Positions 1 through 7,935 of a DNA stretch of 64,000 bases are shown piece by piece (positions within the stretch are counted from its first letter, which is position 1; the number at the start of each line of letters is the position of its first letter). Both the position numbers and the translations under genes were made by a program. Under the pieces are notes generated by a model. That model saw only the letters and a list, made by a program, of their open reading frames with translations, had not been told where the DNA came from and did not search any database. This stretch comes from JAJPXC01 sp964562375. GTDB taxonomy: Bacteria; Bacteroidota; Bacteroidia; Bacteroidales; Muribaculaceae. Location: assembly GCA_964562375.1 (NCBI GenBank), contig CAZLSW010000006.1, positions 1 through 64,000 on the forward strand. Direction: 5' to 3'.

Positions 1-75
1 TTGATTTTCAATGAACTAAACGCAATTTTTACAAAATTTAAGAGACACTAATGTCGATTTTTCAACTTTTTGCCA

Positions 76-83
76 TAATTTTG
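76..83 (+). promoter_or_regulatory. -7 promoter box for the VTC operon
   Basis: TAATTTTG matches the Bacteroidota -7 consensus TAnnTTTG and ends 13 bases before the first ATG. No clear TTTG is seen at the -33 distance, so the assignment rests on the -7 box alone. A start of transcription a few bases downstream would leave a leader of about ten bases. Confidence 0.45.
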
Positions 84-96
84 TGGCAATTTTGCA

Positions 97-888
97 ATGA
101 GCGACATTCATTCCATCTTGCAGGCCTTCCAGCCCATTTCCCTGGCCGAAATGAGCGGGATTAAGCTGATGAACCGCACCGACACCAAGTTCATCACCAC
201 CCTCCCTATGCTCCTACGGCTGCTTGAGATGGCCTCCACGGCCTACTTCGCGCAGGAAATCGACGGGGAGCGCGTGGCCCACTACTTCACCTCCTATTTC
301 GACACTCGCGACTCCCAGATGTACACGATGCACCAAAACGGGCGCCTCAACCGACAGAAATTGCGCATCCGTTCCTACGTCGACTCACAGATGAGTTTCC
401 TAGAGGTGAAAACCAAGAACAACCACGGACGCACCAAGAAACGCCGTATCGCTATCGACAATTTCGACCCTGTCGTCCCCTCTCGCGACATCATCTTTGA
501 CGCTGAGGCTCAGCACCCTTGGAGCGACTTCCTCGGAAAGCACCTCTGGTATCGCCCTGAGGACCTCACGCAGCGTCTCGAGAACCGATTCTCGCGCATC
601 ACCCTGGTCAACCGCAACCGCACCGAGCGACTTACAATCGATTTCGGGCTGCGGTTCCACAACCTCGTCACCGGCAACGACATGGACATGGGACAGCTCG
701 TCATAATCGAGCTGAAACGCGACGGCCTTACCCCCTCGCCTATCCTCGAAATCCTGCGCCAACTGCGCATCCATCCCCACGGCTTCAGCAAATACTGCAT
801 GGGGGCCGCCCTTACCGACCAATCATTGAAACGCAATTGCATAAAGACCAAAATTCAAGACGTCAAAAAACTCATTAATGCCATCTAA
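97..888 (+). CDS. VTC-domain (triphosphate tunnel) protein, polyphosphate-polymerase-like
   Basis: A 263-residue soluble protein resembling the VTC domain, the catalytic domain of polyphosphate polymerase in the CYTH/triphosphate-tunnel superfamily. Visible tunnel-type charged strands include NRTDTKF near residue 26, KLRIRSY near 88, LEVKTKN near 102, a basic TKKRR near 113, and VIIELKRDG near 204. In the family these Arg/Lys/Glu side chains line a tunnel that binds triphosphate and metal. It starts a four-gene operon with DUF4956 only 11 bases downstream. VTC-DUF4956 pairs occur widely in bacteria, often with CotH-like and Cthe_2159-like proteins, suggesting a cell-surface or envelope role rather than bulk polyphosphate storage. 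Actual polymerase activity is inferred from family only. Confidence 0.85.
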   Translation: MSDIHSILQAFQPISLAEMSGIKLMNRTDTKFITTLPMLLRLLEMASTAYFAQEIDGERVAHYFTSYFDTRDSQMYTMHQNGRLNRQKLRIRSYVDSQMSFLEVKTKNNHGRTKKRRIAIDNFDPVVPSRDIIFDAEAQHPWSDFLGKHLWYRPEDLTQRLENRFSRITLVNRNRTERLTIDFGLRFHNLVTGNDMDMGQLVIIELKRDGLTPSPILEILRQLRIHPHGFSKYCMGAALTDQSLKRNCIKTKIQDVKKLINAI

Positions 889-899
889 ACTTACACGCA

Positions 900-1571
900 A
901 TGGATCTTACTGAATATTTTACTCACGGCTATCTGAATATGCTTGTCAGGCTGTTTATCTGCTTGGCAATCAATTTCGTGCTGGTCGACCGCCTTTACTA
1001 TCCCAAGAGCAAGCGGCGCGACTTCTATTTTACATTTATCCTGATCAATATCGCCATATTCCTGCTGGTGTTCTTCATGATTTTCGTGCTCGAGGACATG
1101 AAGGCCAAAACGTCAATGGGTATCGGCATCGGTCTTTTCGGCATATTCTCAATCATGCGCTATCGCACCGACACGATGCCCGTGCGCGAGATGACATATC
1201 TCTTTCTTATCGTGGCGCTATCGGTGGTCAACGCCGTGTCGATCTCGATTCCGTTGTTTGAGCTGTTGTTTACCGATTTGCTGGTGCTCGGCATTACCTG
1301 GCTTTGCGAGCTTCGTCTACGGGTAAAGCCTTCAAAACTAATTCAATACGACCGAATCAACCTCATTACTCCCGAGCATCGGGAGGAGTTGATTGACGAT
1401 CTGCGCAAGCGCACCGGGCTGTTGGTCACCTCGGTTGAGGTGGGGGCCATCGACTTCCTGCGCGACTCGGCCATGTTGCGTGTCTACTACACCCCCACGG
1501 GTGCCGAGGTTCCCGATACCGTCGATTCAAAAATCAAATTCTCCCGCGAGGACCTCGCCAATACCCTATAA
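900..1571 (+). CDS. DUF4956 membrane protein
   Basis: A 223-residue inner-membrane protein with about five hydrophobic segments in its first 135 residues and a soluble C-terminal domain of about 85 residues. The segment FGIFSIMRYRTDTMPVREM followed by TYLFLIVAL is typical of DUF4956, where a polar RYRT loop sits between membrane helices. Its biochemical role is unknown. The gene follows the VTC-domain gene by 11 bases, so the two are almost certainly cotranscribed. The pairing suggests the membrane protein anchors, exports for, or senses the product of the triphosphate-tunnel enzyme. The downstream gap of 95 bases is filled by GGGAATCCC-type repeats. Confidence 0.85.
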   Translation: MDLTEYFTHGYLNMLVRLFICLAINFVLVDRLYYPKSKRRDFYFTFILINIAIFLLVFFMIFVLEDMKAKTSMGIGIGLFGIFSIMRYRTDTMPVREMTYLFLIVALSVVNAVSISIPLFELLFTDLLVLGITWLCELRLRVKPSKLIQYDRINLITPEHREELIDDLRKRTGLLVTSVEVGAIDFLRDSAMLRVYYTPTGAEVPDTVDSKIKFSREDLANTL

Positions 1572-1573
1572 TC

Positions 1574-1645
1574 GGAAATCTCGGGAATCCCGGGAATTTC
1601 GGGACTCCCGGGAATCCCGGAAGTCCCGGGAGTCCCGAAATACTC
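1574..1645. repeat. Short tandem repeats of GGGAATCCC type
   Basis: About seven imperfect units of 8-10 bases related to GGGAATCCC (and GGGACTCCC, GGAAGTCCC) lie between the DUF4956 and DUF2490 genes. Each unit is a near-palindrome. The same motif recurs near 58405 and 63615, and a related GGGATTCTC array lies inside porW at 41757-41860. Confidence 0.8.
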
Positions 1646-1666
1646 AAAAAACTCGAAAAATTAATT

Positions 1667-2410
1667 ATGAAGCGTATATTATTGATAGCCATTGGTTTGG
1701 CTCTCTTGGCTCCGGGCATTCAGGCCGAGGACGACTTCGGAATGTGGTACTCGGTGGGCGCCGAAAAGAAAATCGACAAAAAGTGGTCGGCCGAGCTCGA
1801 AGGCGAGTTCCGCACCCGTAACGACGCGCGCACAGCCGACCGCTGGAGCGTGGGCCTGTCGGCCGATTACAAAATCCTAAAGTGGCTCAAAGCCTCGGCC
1901 GGTTACACATGGCTCTACGACAACAACCGGGAGAAAATCACCTACCACCCCGACGGTTCCCTGAATGGCTGGCGTCCCTCGTATTGGGGGTCGCGTCACC
2001 GCTTCAACGTGTCGCTTCAGGGGAAAATCTCCGCCGGTCACTTCGACATCTCCCTGCGCGAGCGGTGGCAGTACACCTACCGCCCGGGCAAGGACGTGGA
2101 GCGTTACGATTTCGACGACAACACATGGGACCTCAACCGCCACGTGCGCGGCAAGGGCTCCAACGTGCTGCGCTCCCGCTTGCAGGTCGACTGGAGCAAA
2201 AAGAAGTGCCCGTTCAACCCCTACGCGTCGGTCGAACTCTACAACAACTGGGTGCTCGATAAAACCCGCGTCACCGTGGGTTGCGACTACAAAATCAACA
2301 AGCACAACGTCGTGGGCCTTGCCTATCGTTTTCAAGCCACCACATCCCACGACGATGACGACGAGCCCAACCGTCACATCCTCCAACTTTCTTACACATT
2401 CAAATTCTAG
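1667..2410 (+). CDS. DUF2490 family outer-membrane beta-barrel protein
   Basis: A 247-residue protein with a signal peptide (MKRILLIAIGLALLAPGIQA, cleavage after AEA-like region near residue 20). Its body alternates charged and aromatic residues as in an outer-membrane barrel and ends in the C-terminal phenylalanine strand LQLSYTFKF, usual for barrel insertion. The pattern 'W.S.G..Y.. .KWLKASAGY' and 'RHRFNVSL' fits DUF2490. The function is unknown. It is the third gene of the VTC operon, and the lipoprotein gene follows after six bases, so its product probably forms the outer-membrane part of whatever this operon builds. Confidence 0.8.
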   Translation: MKRILLIAIGLALLAPGIQAEDDFGMWYSVGAEKKIDKKWSAELEGEFRTRNDARTADRWSVGLSADYKILKWLKASAGYTWLYDNNREKITYHPDGSLNGWRPSYWGSRHRFNVSLQGKISAGHFDISLRERWQYTYRPGKDVERYDFDDNTWDLNRHVRGKGSNVLRSRLQVDWSKKKCPFNPYASVELYNNWVLDKTRVTVGCDYKINKHNVVGLAYRFQATTSHDDDDEPNRHILQLSYTFKF

Positions 2411-2416
2411 CCTCCC

Positions 2417-3643
2417 ATGCGATTCCAATATTTTAAGTACCTGGGACGTGGCGCCGCCATCGCCGCGACTTGCCTCGCCCTTATCCTTACGGGCTGTAAA
2501 AACGACGACACCGACTTCAGCGACCTCATCAACTCCTCGCCAAACGATCCCGCCGAGGAGATTCCCGAGCCGGAATCTATCGAGCTTGATTTCTCCCAGT
2601 TGATTGAGGGCGAGGAGGTTTTCTCGGCTCTCGACAACGACTATGTCGAAACCTCCACCTTCGAGAAAACAGTCTACATCACCTTTGACGGCGATGTGGC
2701 TACCCTCTCGGGCGACACTGGCTACGTGAGAAAGCAGGTGTCGGGCGCCCACGTCACTCTCACCCCCACCTCCAAACTCGTGCATTTCATCGCCACAGGC
2801 GCCACCACCAACGGGTCGCTGAAATTCTACTCGGAGAAGAAGTTTGCCCTCACCCTCGACGGTGTCGACATCACCAACCCCACCGGAGCCGCCATCAACA
2901 ACCAGTGCGGCAAGTCGATGTACATCACCCTGGCCGACGGCTCGGTGAACACTCTCACCGACGGCTCCACATATACCCTCATCGACGGTGAGGACCAAAA
3001 GGGCGCCCTCTTCAGCGAAGGCCAAATCATCTTCAACGGTGCCGGCTCGCTCACCGTCAACGGCAACTACCGCCATGGCATCGTTTCCGACGACTACATC
3101 CTGTTCCGTCCCGGCTCGCAGTTCACCGTTACAACCACCCAAGGCCATGCAATCAAGGCCAACGACGGTGTCACCGTGCGCGGTTCGGTTCTCAACCTTC
3201 TGGCCTCGGGTAACGCCGCCAAGGGCATTAACTCGGAGGCCTACGTGGATATCGAAGGAGGCCGCACCACCGTGTTGGCCACAGGATCGAGTGTTGTGGA
3301 ATTGGGCGACACCACCTCCTGTGCCTGCGTCAAGGCCGACAGCACCGTCACTGTCTCGGCTGGTATCTTGCGCTTAAAGGCAACTGGTGAGGGCGGTAAG
3401 GGCATCAACGCCAAGCAGTCGATCCTCGTCAAGGGTGGCCAAATCGACGTCGTCACCTTGGGCGCCAAGGGCTTAGGCTCGCCCAAGGGGATTAAATCCG
3501 ACATGGATATCACATTCCAAGGAGGCTCAACCTACGCCTACTCGCTCAACGCGCGCCCGGTGGATGCCGCTGGCACCCTCTCGGTCGCCCCAGCCTACAC
3601 CCTATTTACCGACACATCGCATATATTCCAGTTGGAGTATTAG
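2417..3643 (+). CDS. Cthe_2159-type carbohydrate-binding beta-helix lipoprotein
   Basis: A 408-residue lipoprotein: a lipobox LILTGC with the acylated Cys at residue 27, then an acidic linker and a repetitive body. Repeats such as ALTLDGVDITNPTGAAI and GSVNTLTDGSTYT are typical of the Cthe_2159/DUF4353 family, right-handed beta-helices known to bind acidic polysaccharide and calcium. It closes the VTC/DUF4956/DUF2490 operon six bases after the barrel gene. In other bacteria this family commonly accompanies VTC-domain, DUF4956 and CotH genes; no CotH gene is present here. Exposure on the outer membrane surface is inferred, as the residues after the Cys (KNDDTD) are acidic, which in Bacteroidota favours surface export. 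Confidence 0.8.
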   Translation: MRFQYFKYLGRGAAIAATCLALILTGCKNDDTDFSDLINSSPNDPAEEIPEPESIELDFSQLIEGEEVFSALDNDYVETSTFEKTVYITFDGDVATLSGDTGYVRKQVSGAHVTLTPTSKLVHFIATGATTNGSLKFYSEKKFALTLDGVDITNPTGAAINNQCGKSMYITLADGSVNTLTDGSTYTLIDGEDQKGALFSEGQIIFNGAGSLTVNGNYRHGIVSDDYILFRPGSQFTVTTTQGHAIKANDGVTVRGSVLNLLASGNAAKGINSEAYVDIEGGRTTVLATGSSVVELGDTTSCACVKADSTVTVSAGILRLKATGEGGKGINAKQSILVKGGQIDVVTLGAKGLGSPKGIKSDMDITFQGGSTYAYSLNARPVDAAGTLSVAPAYTLFTDTSHIFQLEY

Positions 3644-3705
3644 ATTTTGCTAAAATACGGTAGCTTGGTGATGGCCGACCCCTGAAAGGGCATCGAACGT
3701 TGGCT

Positions 3706-3734
3706 CTTTGGATGGCCGTCCAAGGCTGGCCCCC
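3706..3734. repeat. Motif C palindromic repeat (TTGGATGGCCGTCCAA)
   Basis: The gap between the converging Cthe_2159 and TPR/LuxR genes carries TTGGATGGCCGTCCAA followed by GGCTGGCCCCC. The same core appears at 4793-4816, 7912-7927 and, on the other strand, 44812-44829. It may also act as a terminator, but no T-run follows on either strand. Confidence 0.65.
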
Positions 3735-3740
3735 GTTATG

Positions 3741-5432
3741 TTAGAGGAGGGAGCGGAGATAGACGGTAAGGGAGGTGTCCGGGGAAAGGGCAAGATGGGA
3801 GCGTAGGCGCCAGCGGGCTTGCTTGACGCTCTCGGGACGGATGCCCTGCACGCGGGCTATCTGCTTGTTGTCCAATCCGCAAGCGATCAAGGATGCGAGG
3901 CGCGTTTCCGAGGCCGAAAGGTTGGGGTGGGCTTCACATAGGCGGGTTTCAAACTCGGGATTCAACTCCCCGAAAGTGGTCATGAACGCGTCGTGCTCCA
4001 AGGGGGTCAATGCATGGGCTTTGTCGCTCTCTTTCAGGGTGCGTTCCATCTCTTGCATGCGTAGCTGCATGGCGAGCATGTTGCGCCGCGAACGCATAGC
4101 GTCAAGCGAGGAGCGGGCCGATGCGATGCGCTGCAACAGTGAACGTCGATACAGAATCCAACCAACTGATACTGAGAGAACTATAATTAACAGAATAGCT
4201 CCGACAAACCAATAGGCTTGACGGTGACGGGCTTGACGCATGTGAGCCTTGACAGTGGCGATTTGCCGGAGGGTTTCTTGGGAGTGGACTTGTTGGGCAC
4301 GCATATTGGCCGATAGTGAGTCGGATGCTATTTTGGTCAAGCGAGAGTAGTATAACGCACTGTCACTCTGCCTTTTGGCTTCAAAAATAAGCGATCGACC
4401 CTCGTAGATTTCTGGTATTGCGCTGGGATCATCCACGTGCTGTAACAATGAGAGTGCTAAATCGCTAAACTCCTCAGCCTCGGCCAATTGCCCATCGGAG
4501 AGTGCTACGTGAGCTATATGGGAGGAGTAGATGGCGATGCTGGAGGAATCCTGAAGCTCAAGGGCAATCCTGTAAGCTTGGGTGAGGGCGGCGGTGTCCT
4601 GTGCCCAGGTGTAGAGGTTGCCGAGGGCAAGCATGCGGGTATAATCATCTAAGAATCGGGAGTTTAAAGCATCGTTGAGGAGAGAGACGGGAGAGCCAGA
4701 ATGGAAATCGGGTCGTGTCGGCCCGATAGAGGAAGTGTCCCGTCGACACGGCGGGACATCCTTTCTAACTGCCGTAGCGACGGGTTCCATAATATGGCCG
4801 TCCAAGGCCGGCCCCCCTAGGGCGAGAAGGTTTGCGCGGTTGATGGTGTTGGCAAGGGCGAGTTGGGGGAGTTGGGCTGCCAATGCGAGGGAGTCGGCGC
4901 GGTCCATCATCTCTAATGCTCCGGTATATTCGCCTAAGTAGTAGAGCATTGCGCCGAGATTCATATATCGGTCGGCGGCGTAAGGCAGGTCGCCTAACGT
5001 TTCGAAGGCTTGGGCTTGGTTGAGAAGCCTAAAGTATTGATTTCCATCGTATTCGAGACATGCGGGCTCGAGTTGCCAGTCAATGCGAAGCCACTCGTAG
5101 GGGTGTTGCGAGGAGTCGATGCGGGATTTTAGGTCGAGAAACATTTTGCGGGCCTCGGTTTCGTCACCTTGGCGTAGGGTTAGGCGTGCGTGCCAAAATC
5201 CTGAGCGCCAGCGTTGTGCATCATAGGTTGTAGAGGAAAATGTATCCAACAAGGCAACGTGTGCGGTAATCGATTCCAGCGGGGCACGGAACATGAAGTC
5301 GCGCTCGAGAAGGGCGGTAAGGGAATCGTATTGTGGTGAAATTGCCTCCCAGCCGAAAGGCTGCACCCGTTTGTGGGTGCAGCCTACGGCCAGAATGGCA
5401 ATCAATAGGATGATAGTAGATTGGTGGCGCAT
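3741..5432 (-). CDS. TPR lipoprotein regulator with LuxR-type HTH
   Basis: A 563-residue membrane-anchored regulator of a type common in Bacteroidales. The order is: lipoprotein-like signal (AVGC, Cys 18); tetratricopeptide helices over about residues 30-400; one membrane helix at 407-428 (YWFVGAILLIIVLSVSVGWI); a coiled coil at about 430-475; and a C-terminal LuxR/GerE-like helix-turn-helix at about 505-552 (LSASETRLASLIACGLDNKQ). The N-terminal part would sense outside the inner membrane while the HTH works in the cytoplasm. Residues about 205-252 are encoded by palindromic repeat DNA (4678-4822) inserted in frame within the TPR region, an oddity absent from normal TPR packing. The target genes are unknown; the neighbouring BspA-like gene is one possibility. 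A -7-like box lies 7 bases before the ATG. Confidence 0.75.
   Translation of the reverse strand: MRHQSTIILLIAILAVGCTHKRVQPFGWEAISPQYDSLTALLERDFMFRAPLESITAHVALLDTFSSTTYDAQRWRSGFWHARLTLRQGDETEARKMFLDLKSRIDSSQHPYEWLRIDWQLEPACLEYDGNQYFRLLNQAQAFETLGDLPYAADRYMNLGAMLYYLGEYTGALEMMDRADSLALAAQLPQLALANTINRANLLALGGPALDGHIMEPVATAVRKDVPPCRRDTSSIGPTRPDFHSGSPVSLLNDALNSRFLDDYTRMLALGNLYTWAQDTAALTQAYRIALELQDSSSIAIYSSHIAHVALSDGQLAEAEEFSDLALSLLQHVDDPSAIPEIYEGRSLIFEAKRQSDSALYYSRLTKIASDSLSANMRAQQVHSQETLRQIATVKAHMRQARHRQAYWFVGAILLIIVLSVSVGWILYRRSLLQRIASARSSLDAMRSRRNMLAMQLRMQEMERTLKESDKAHALTPLEHDAFMTTFGELNPEFETRLCEAHPNLSASETRLASLIACGLDNKQIARVQGIRPESVKQARWRLRSHLALSPDTSLTVYLRSLL
4707..4816. repeat. Palindromic repeat cluster inside the TPR/LuxR gene
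   Basis: Two hairpins, 4707-4727 (ATCGGG/CCCGAT arms) and 4737-4757 (GTCCCGTCG/CGGCGGGAC arms) with the tail ATCCTTTCTAAC, then motif C at 4793-4816. All lie inside the coding sequence and keep it open. The translated segment is proline-, arginine- and threonine-rich, unlike the helices around it. Confidence 0.85.
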
Positions 5433-5439
5433 GGTGGCG

Positions 5440-5447
5440 CGAAGATA
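5440..5447 (-). promoter_or_regulatory. -7-like box of the TPR/LuxR gene
   Basis: On the minus strand TATCTTCG (variant of TAnnTTTG) ends 7 bases before the start codon at 5432. No -33 TTTG is visible at normal spacing. If used, the mRNA would be nearly leaderless. Confidence 0.35.
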
Positions 5448-5496
5448 GGAAAAAGGTATTAGTTTTTGGTTTCTAGTTTCCAGTTTCTTGTTGGGG

Positions 5497-5563
5497 ACCC
5501 CGCGGCGAACCGCGGGGCACCGTGGCTTGATGATGGTGTCGACCCGAGGACGGGTCGACTTCC
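5497..5563. repeat. Composite repeat: motif A followed by a palindrome
   Basis: Motif A (CCCCGCGGCGAACCGCGGGG, then CACCGTGGCTTGATGATGG) at 5497-5537 is followed directly by a hairpin GTCGACCCG/CGGGTCGAC (5538-5559) and TTCC. Motif A recurs at 7737-7773, 10188-10234 and 14697-14733. The region 5433-5588 holds no gene; besides this repeat it has TTTCTAGTTTCCAGTTTC-type short repeats near 5465-5490. Confidence 0.8.
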
Positions 5564-5588
5564 ATTCTATTGAGGGGATATCCTGAGG

Positions 5589-7589
5589 CTATCGATAGAT
5601 TTTTTTGGAGCCTTTTGAGGTTACTTGGATGCAGAGGCCGCGGGGAGCGTCGAGGGGACGGCCTTGTAGGTCGAAGTAACGGGGTGCTTCGTCGATAATA
5701 TTTTCATTATCAATGGATTGGATGCCGCTTGAGGAGGCGGAGATGGCATAGGTGGTCGTTGCTGGGAAGGCGTCCTCGCCCATGGTATAGTTGACCTCCC
5801 AGATCTTGCCTACGAGGGGGCACGGAGCCTCGATGATTGTGCCATAAGTGATGGGCGTGGTGTAGACCAAGGTCCCGTCGGTGTCAAACAAATTGCCTGT
5901 GCCCCAAGAGTTTACGCCAAAAATAGAATTGTTGTAGGAGTAAATCGAGAAGGTGAAGAGGTCGGTGTCGATATCCCACGTCATGAGCGACAAAGGATTT
6001 TGGCCACGGTTGTAGCTCTTGGCGTTCTCTTTGTAGAACGAGAGGGCTGTTGAGGGTGCGTAAAGCGAACCGTAAGCGGTTGGTCCTGAGGTAGGTGCGG
6101 CGTCGGATAGCACGAAACGGTAGTCGTTGCCCTCGCCGAAAGCGTCCTCCCATGAGGTGCCGTTCCAGTTTTTGTTGTCAATCCAGAAGGTCATGCCTTG
6201 GCCTTTAATGTTGTCGAAGCAGTTGGTGAGTTTCAGTCCGGCGTCGGTTGTGTTGGCAGGGATGTAAAGCTTGGTGAGCATGGTGCGGGTAAATGCGTGG
6301 TCGTCAATGCGTTTCAGGCCGGCAGGTAGCCAATGGTCAACGCCGTTGGTTGCGACTGTTTCGAGCGCGGAGCAACCCGTGAAGCACCATCCCTTGATGT
6401 CGCTGGTGTTTTTGTGGAAGTTGATGGATTTCAGAGAGTTACAGCCGTAGAAAGTGGCTACTGAGTAGATGGTGGTTTGTGGTAGAGAAAGAGTGGCCAA
6501 GGCCGAGCAGCCGTAGAACATGTAATTGGGGAGCTCGGTGAGGTACAACTCCACGGTTTTCAGCGTTTTACAGTTGGCGCAGACGCCATTGGAGATAGAG
6601 ATGTCGGGGCGATCGCAGGTGAATTCGGTAAGGCCCGAGCGGTAGAATGCCAAGCGGTTGATTGTGGCTATGTTTTTGCCTGGGGTTGATGTGTTTAGGA
6701 GGATTTTCTTGAGGGATGTGCAACCGAAAAACGCGCCCGTGTCGATAGTGGTGAGCGTGGCTGAAGGGGTAAAAGTTCCGGATGTTACCGCATTAGGGCA
6801 AACGAAGATAAGTCGTTTGTAATCAGAAGAATACAGCGTGCCTGAGGAGGCTTTGTAGGTGCCGTTGGTCGACGTGATTGTCGCGAGGTTCTCCATGCCA
6901 GCGAGAGCGAGGCCCGAGGCCACTGTGCATTTGGAGCCGATTTCCAATGCGGTAATCTGGCATTGGCCGTAGAGGGCGTATTCGCCGAGCATCAGGCGAT
7001 CGCGATAAGCCTCTGGGGCTGAGGGGAGTAGTGAGGTGGTGAGGTCGAAGGTGCCAGAATACTGGACTCCGTAGGGAGCGATGAGAGTGGTGAGGGTGGT
7101 GCCGTAGATGGCGAGCCAGCCATCTGCGGCGACAACAGCCTCGTCGGAGGCGGTTGCCGGGGTCTTGTAAGTGGTAATGGAGGTCAAGTTGGCGCATCCG
7201 GCGAAGTTGCCGGGGACAACGTCTACGATGTTTTGGCCCAGGGTGACTGTCTTGAGTCCCGACTCGTTGAAGAAAGCGGGGAAACCAGTGGGGTCGTAGG
7301 TCGCGCCGAGGTAGTCGTCGTAGGGGAAGAAGGGCGCCGTGCCGATGTGGGTGACAGCGTAGGTGGTGCCGTCGTAGGTGATTTGGTCGGGGACGACGAG
7401 GTTCTCCGGGCAGGTGTCGGCGTAGCCGCACAGTTGAGCGGCGTTGCTGCCGCTTGCGCTGAGGTGGTAAAGCAGGCCGTCAACCTCGACGGCCTCGCCT
7501 TGCCATGAATAAGTGGTAGTGGCGGCGCTTGTAGATAGGGTTGCGGCCACCAGGGATGCTAAAACACAGAATTTCATACCTTTTGTCAT
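5589..7589 (-). CDS. BspA-like leucine-rich repeat surface protein
   Basis: A 666-residue secreted protein with a signal peptide (hydrophobic residues 6-23, cleavage near STSA). Residues about 90-480 contain BspA/LRR_5-type repeats, recognisable from motifs such as CTSLKKILL, CKTLKTVEL, CSALATLSL and CNSLKSINF. In oral and gut Bacteroidota such proteins mediate binding to host proteins or other cells. The last 30 residues (YFDLQGRPLDAPRG through KKIYR) resemble a short C-terminal sorting tail of type IX secretion, fitting the PorX and PorW genes elsewhere in the window, but that is inferred. Alternative start at residue 5. It is preceded by its own promoter and a 70-base leader with a GGGGCA/TGCCCC hairpin at 7622-7640. 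Confidence 0.8.
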   Translation of the reverse strand: MTKGMKFCVLASLVAATLSTSAATTTYSWQGEAVEVDGLLYHLSASGSNAAQLCGYADTCPENLVVPDQITYDGTTYAVTHIGTAPFFPYDDYLGATYDPTGFPAFFNESGLKTVTLGQNIVDVVPGNFAGCANLTSITTYKTPATASDEAVVAADGWLAIYGTTLTTLIAPYGVQYSGTFDLTTSLLPSAPEAYRDRLMLGEYALYGQCQITALEIGSKCTVASGLALAGMENLATITSTNGTYKASSGTLYSSDYKRLIFVCPNAVTSGTFTPSATLTTIDTGAFFGCTSLKKILLNTSTPGKNIATINRLAFYRSGLTEFTCDRPDISISNGVCANCKTLKTVELYLTELPNYMFYGCSALATLSLPQTTIYSVATFYGCNSLKSINFHKNTSDIKGWCFTGCSALETVATNGVDHWLPAGLKRIDDHAFTRTMLTKLYIPANTTDAGLKLTNCFDNIKGQGMTFWIDNKNWNGTSWEDAFGEGNDYRFVLSDAAPTSGPTAYGSLYAPSTALSFYKENAKSYNRGQNPLSLMTWDIDTDLFTFSIYSYNNSIFGVNSWGTGNLFDTDGTLVYTTPITYGTIIEAPCPLVGKIWEVNYTMGEDAFPATTTYAISASSSGIQSIDNENIIDEAPRYFDLQGRPLDAPRGLCIQVTSKGSKKIYR

Positions 7590-7660
7590 AACTTCTTGGA
7601 AATTGATTAAACCTGTATTTAGGGGCAGAGACGGTGCCCCGATGTTCTAAGAAGCTGCCG

Positions 7661-7691
7661 CGAAGTTATAGGCAAAAATGGGATGTTACAA
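7661..7691 (-). promoter_or_regulatory. Promoter of the BspA-like gene
   Basis: On the minus strand TTG (7689-7691), a 20-base spacer, then TAACTTCG (7661-7668). The spacing is that of Bacteroidota sigma-ABfr promoters, with TTCG in place of TTTG in the -7 box. The start codon is 72 bases downstream. Confidence 0.6.
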
Positions 7692-7736
7692 GGGCGTAGA
7701 CGGGGTGTAGACCCTTTGTAGACCGAAAATGACGAA

Positions 7737-7935
7737 CCCCGCGGCAAACCGCGGGGCACCGTGGCTTGATGGGAGGTCGTGCCTGGCTAAGTAGGAGGTC
7801 CCGCCGTGTCGGCGGGAGAGATAATTCTGTCGGGCCGACACGGCCCGACGTCCTACTTAAGCGGTCCAAGCCCGACGTCCTACTTAAGCGGTCCAAGCCC
7901 GACTCCCCTAAATGGCCGTCCAAGGATGGGAGGTC
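7737..7935. repeat. Repeat cluster downstream of trpA: motif A plus REPIN-like pair
   Basis: No gene lies in 7590-7935. After the BspA promoter there is motif A (7737-7773), then a paired inverted element: AAGTAGGA followed by the hairpin 7798-7818, a 10-base spacer, the hairpin 7829-7849 (GTCGGGCCG/CGGCCCGAC arms) and the inverted tail TCCTACTTAA. Two direct copies of AAGCGGTCCAAGCCCGAC follow at 7859 and 7885, then motif C at 7912. The GTAG-hairpin...hairpin-CTAC layout is that of a REPIN. Confidence 0.85.

Noticed and set aside
1574..1645. CRISPR or terminator at the GGGAATCCC array
   Set aside because: Repeats are 8-10 bases with no spacers, and there is no T-run following a stable single stem.
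1877..3148. 423-codon open frame on the minus strand across the DUF2490 and Cthe_2159 genes
   Set aside because: It is antisense to two well-supported genes, its translation is Val/Gly/Glu-biased without family resemblance, and long antisense frames are common in GC-rich genes.
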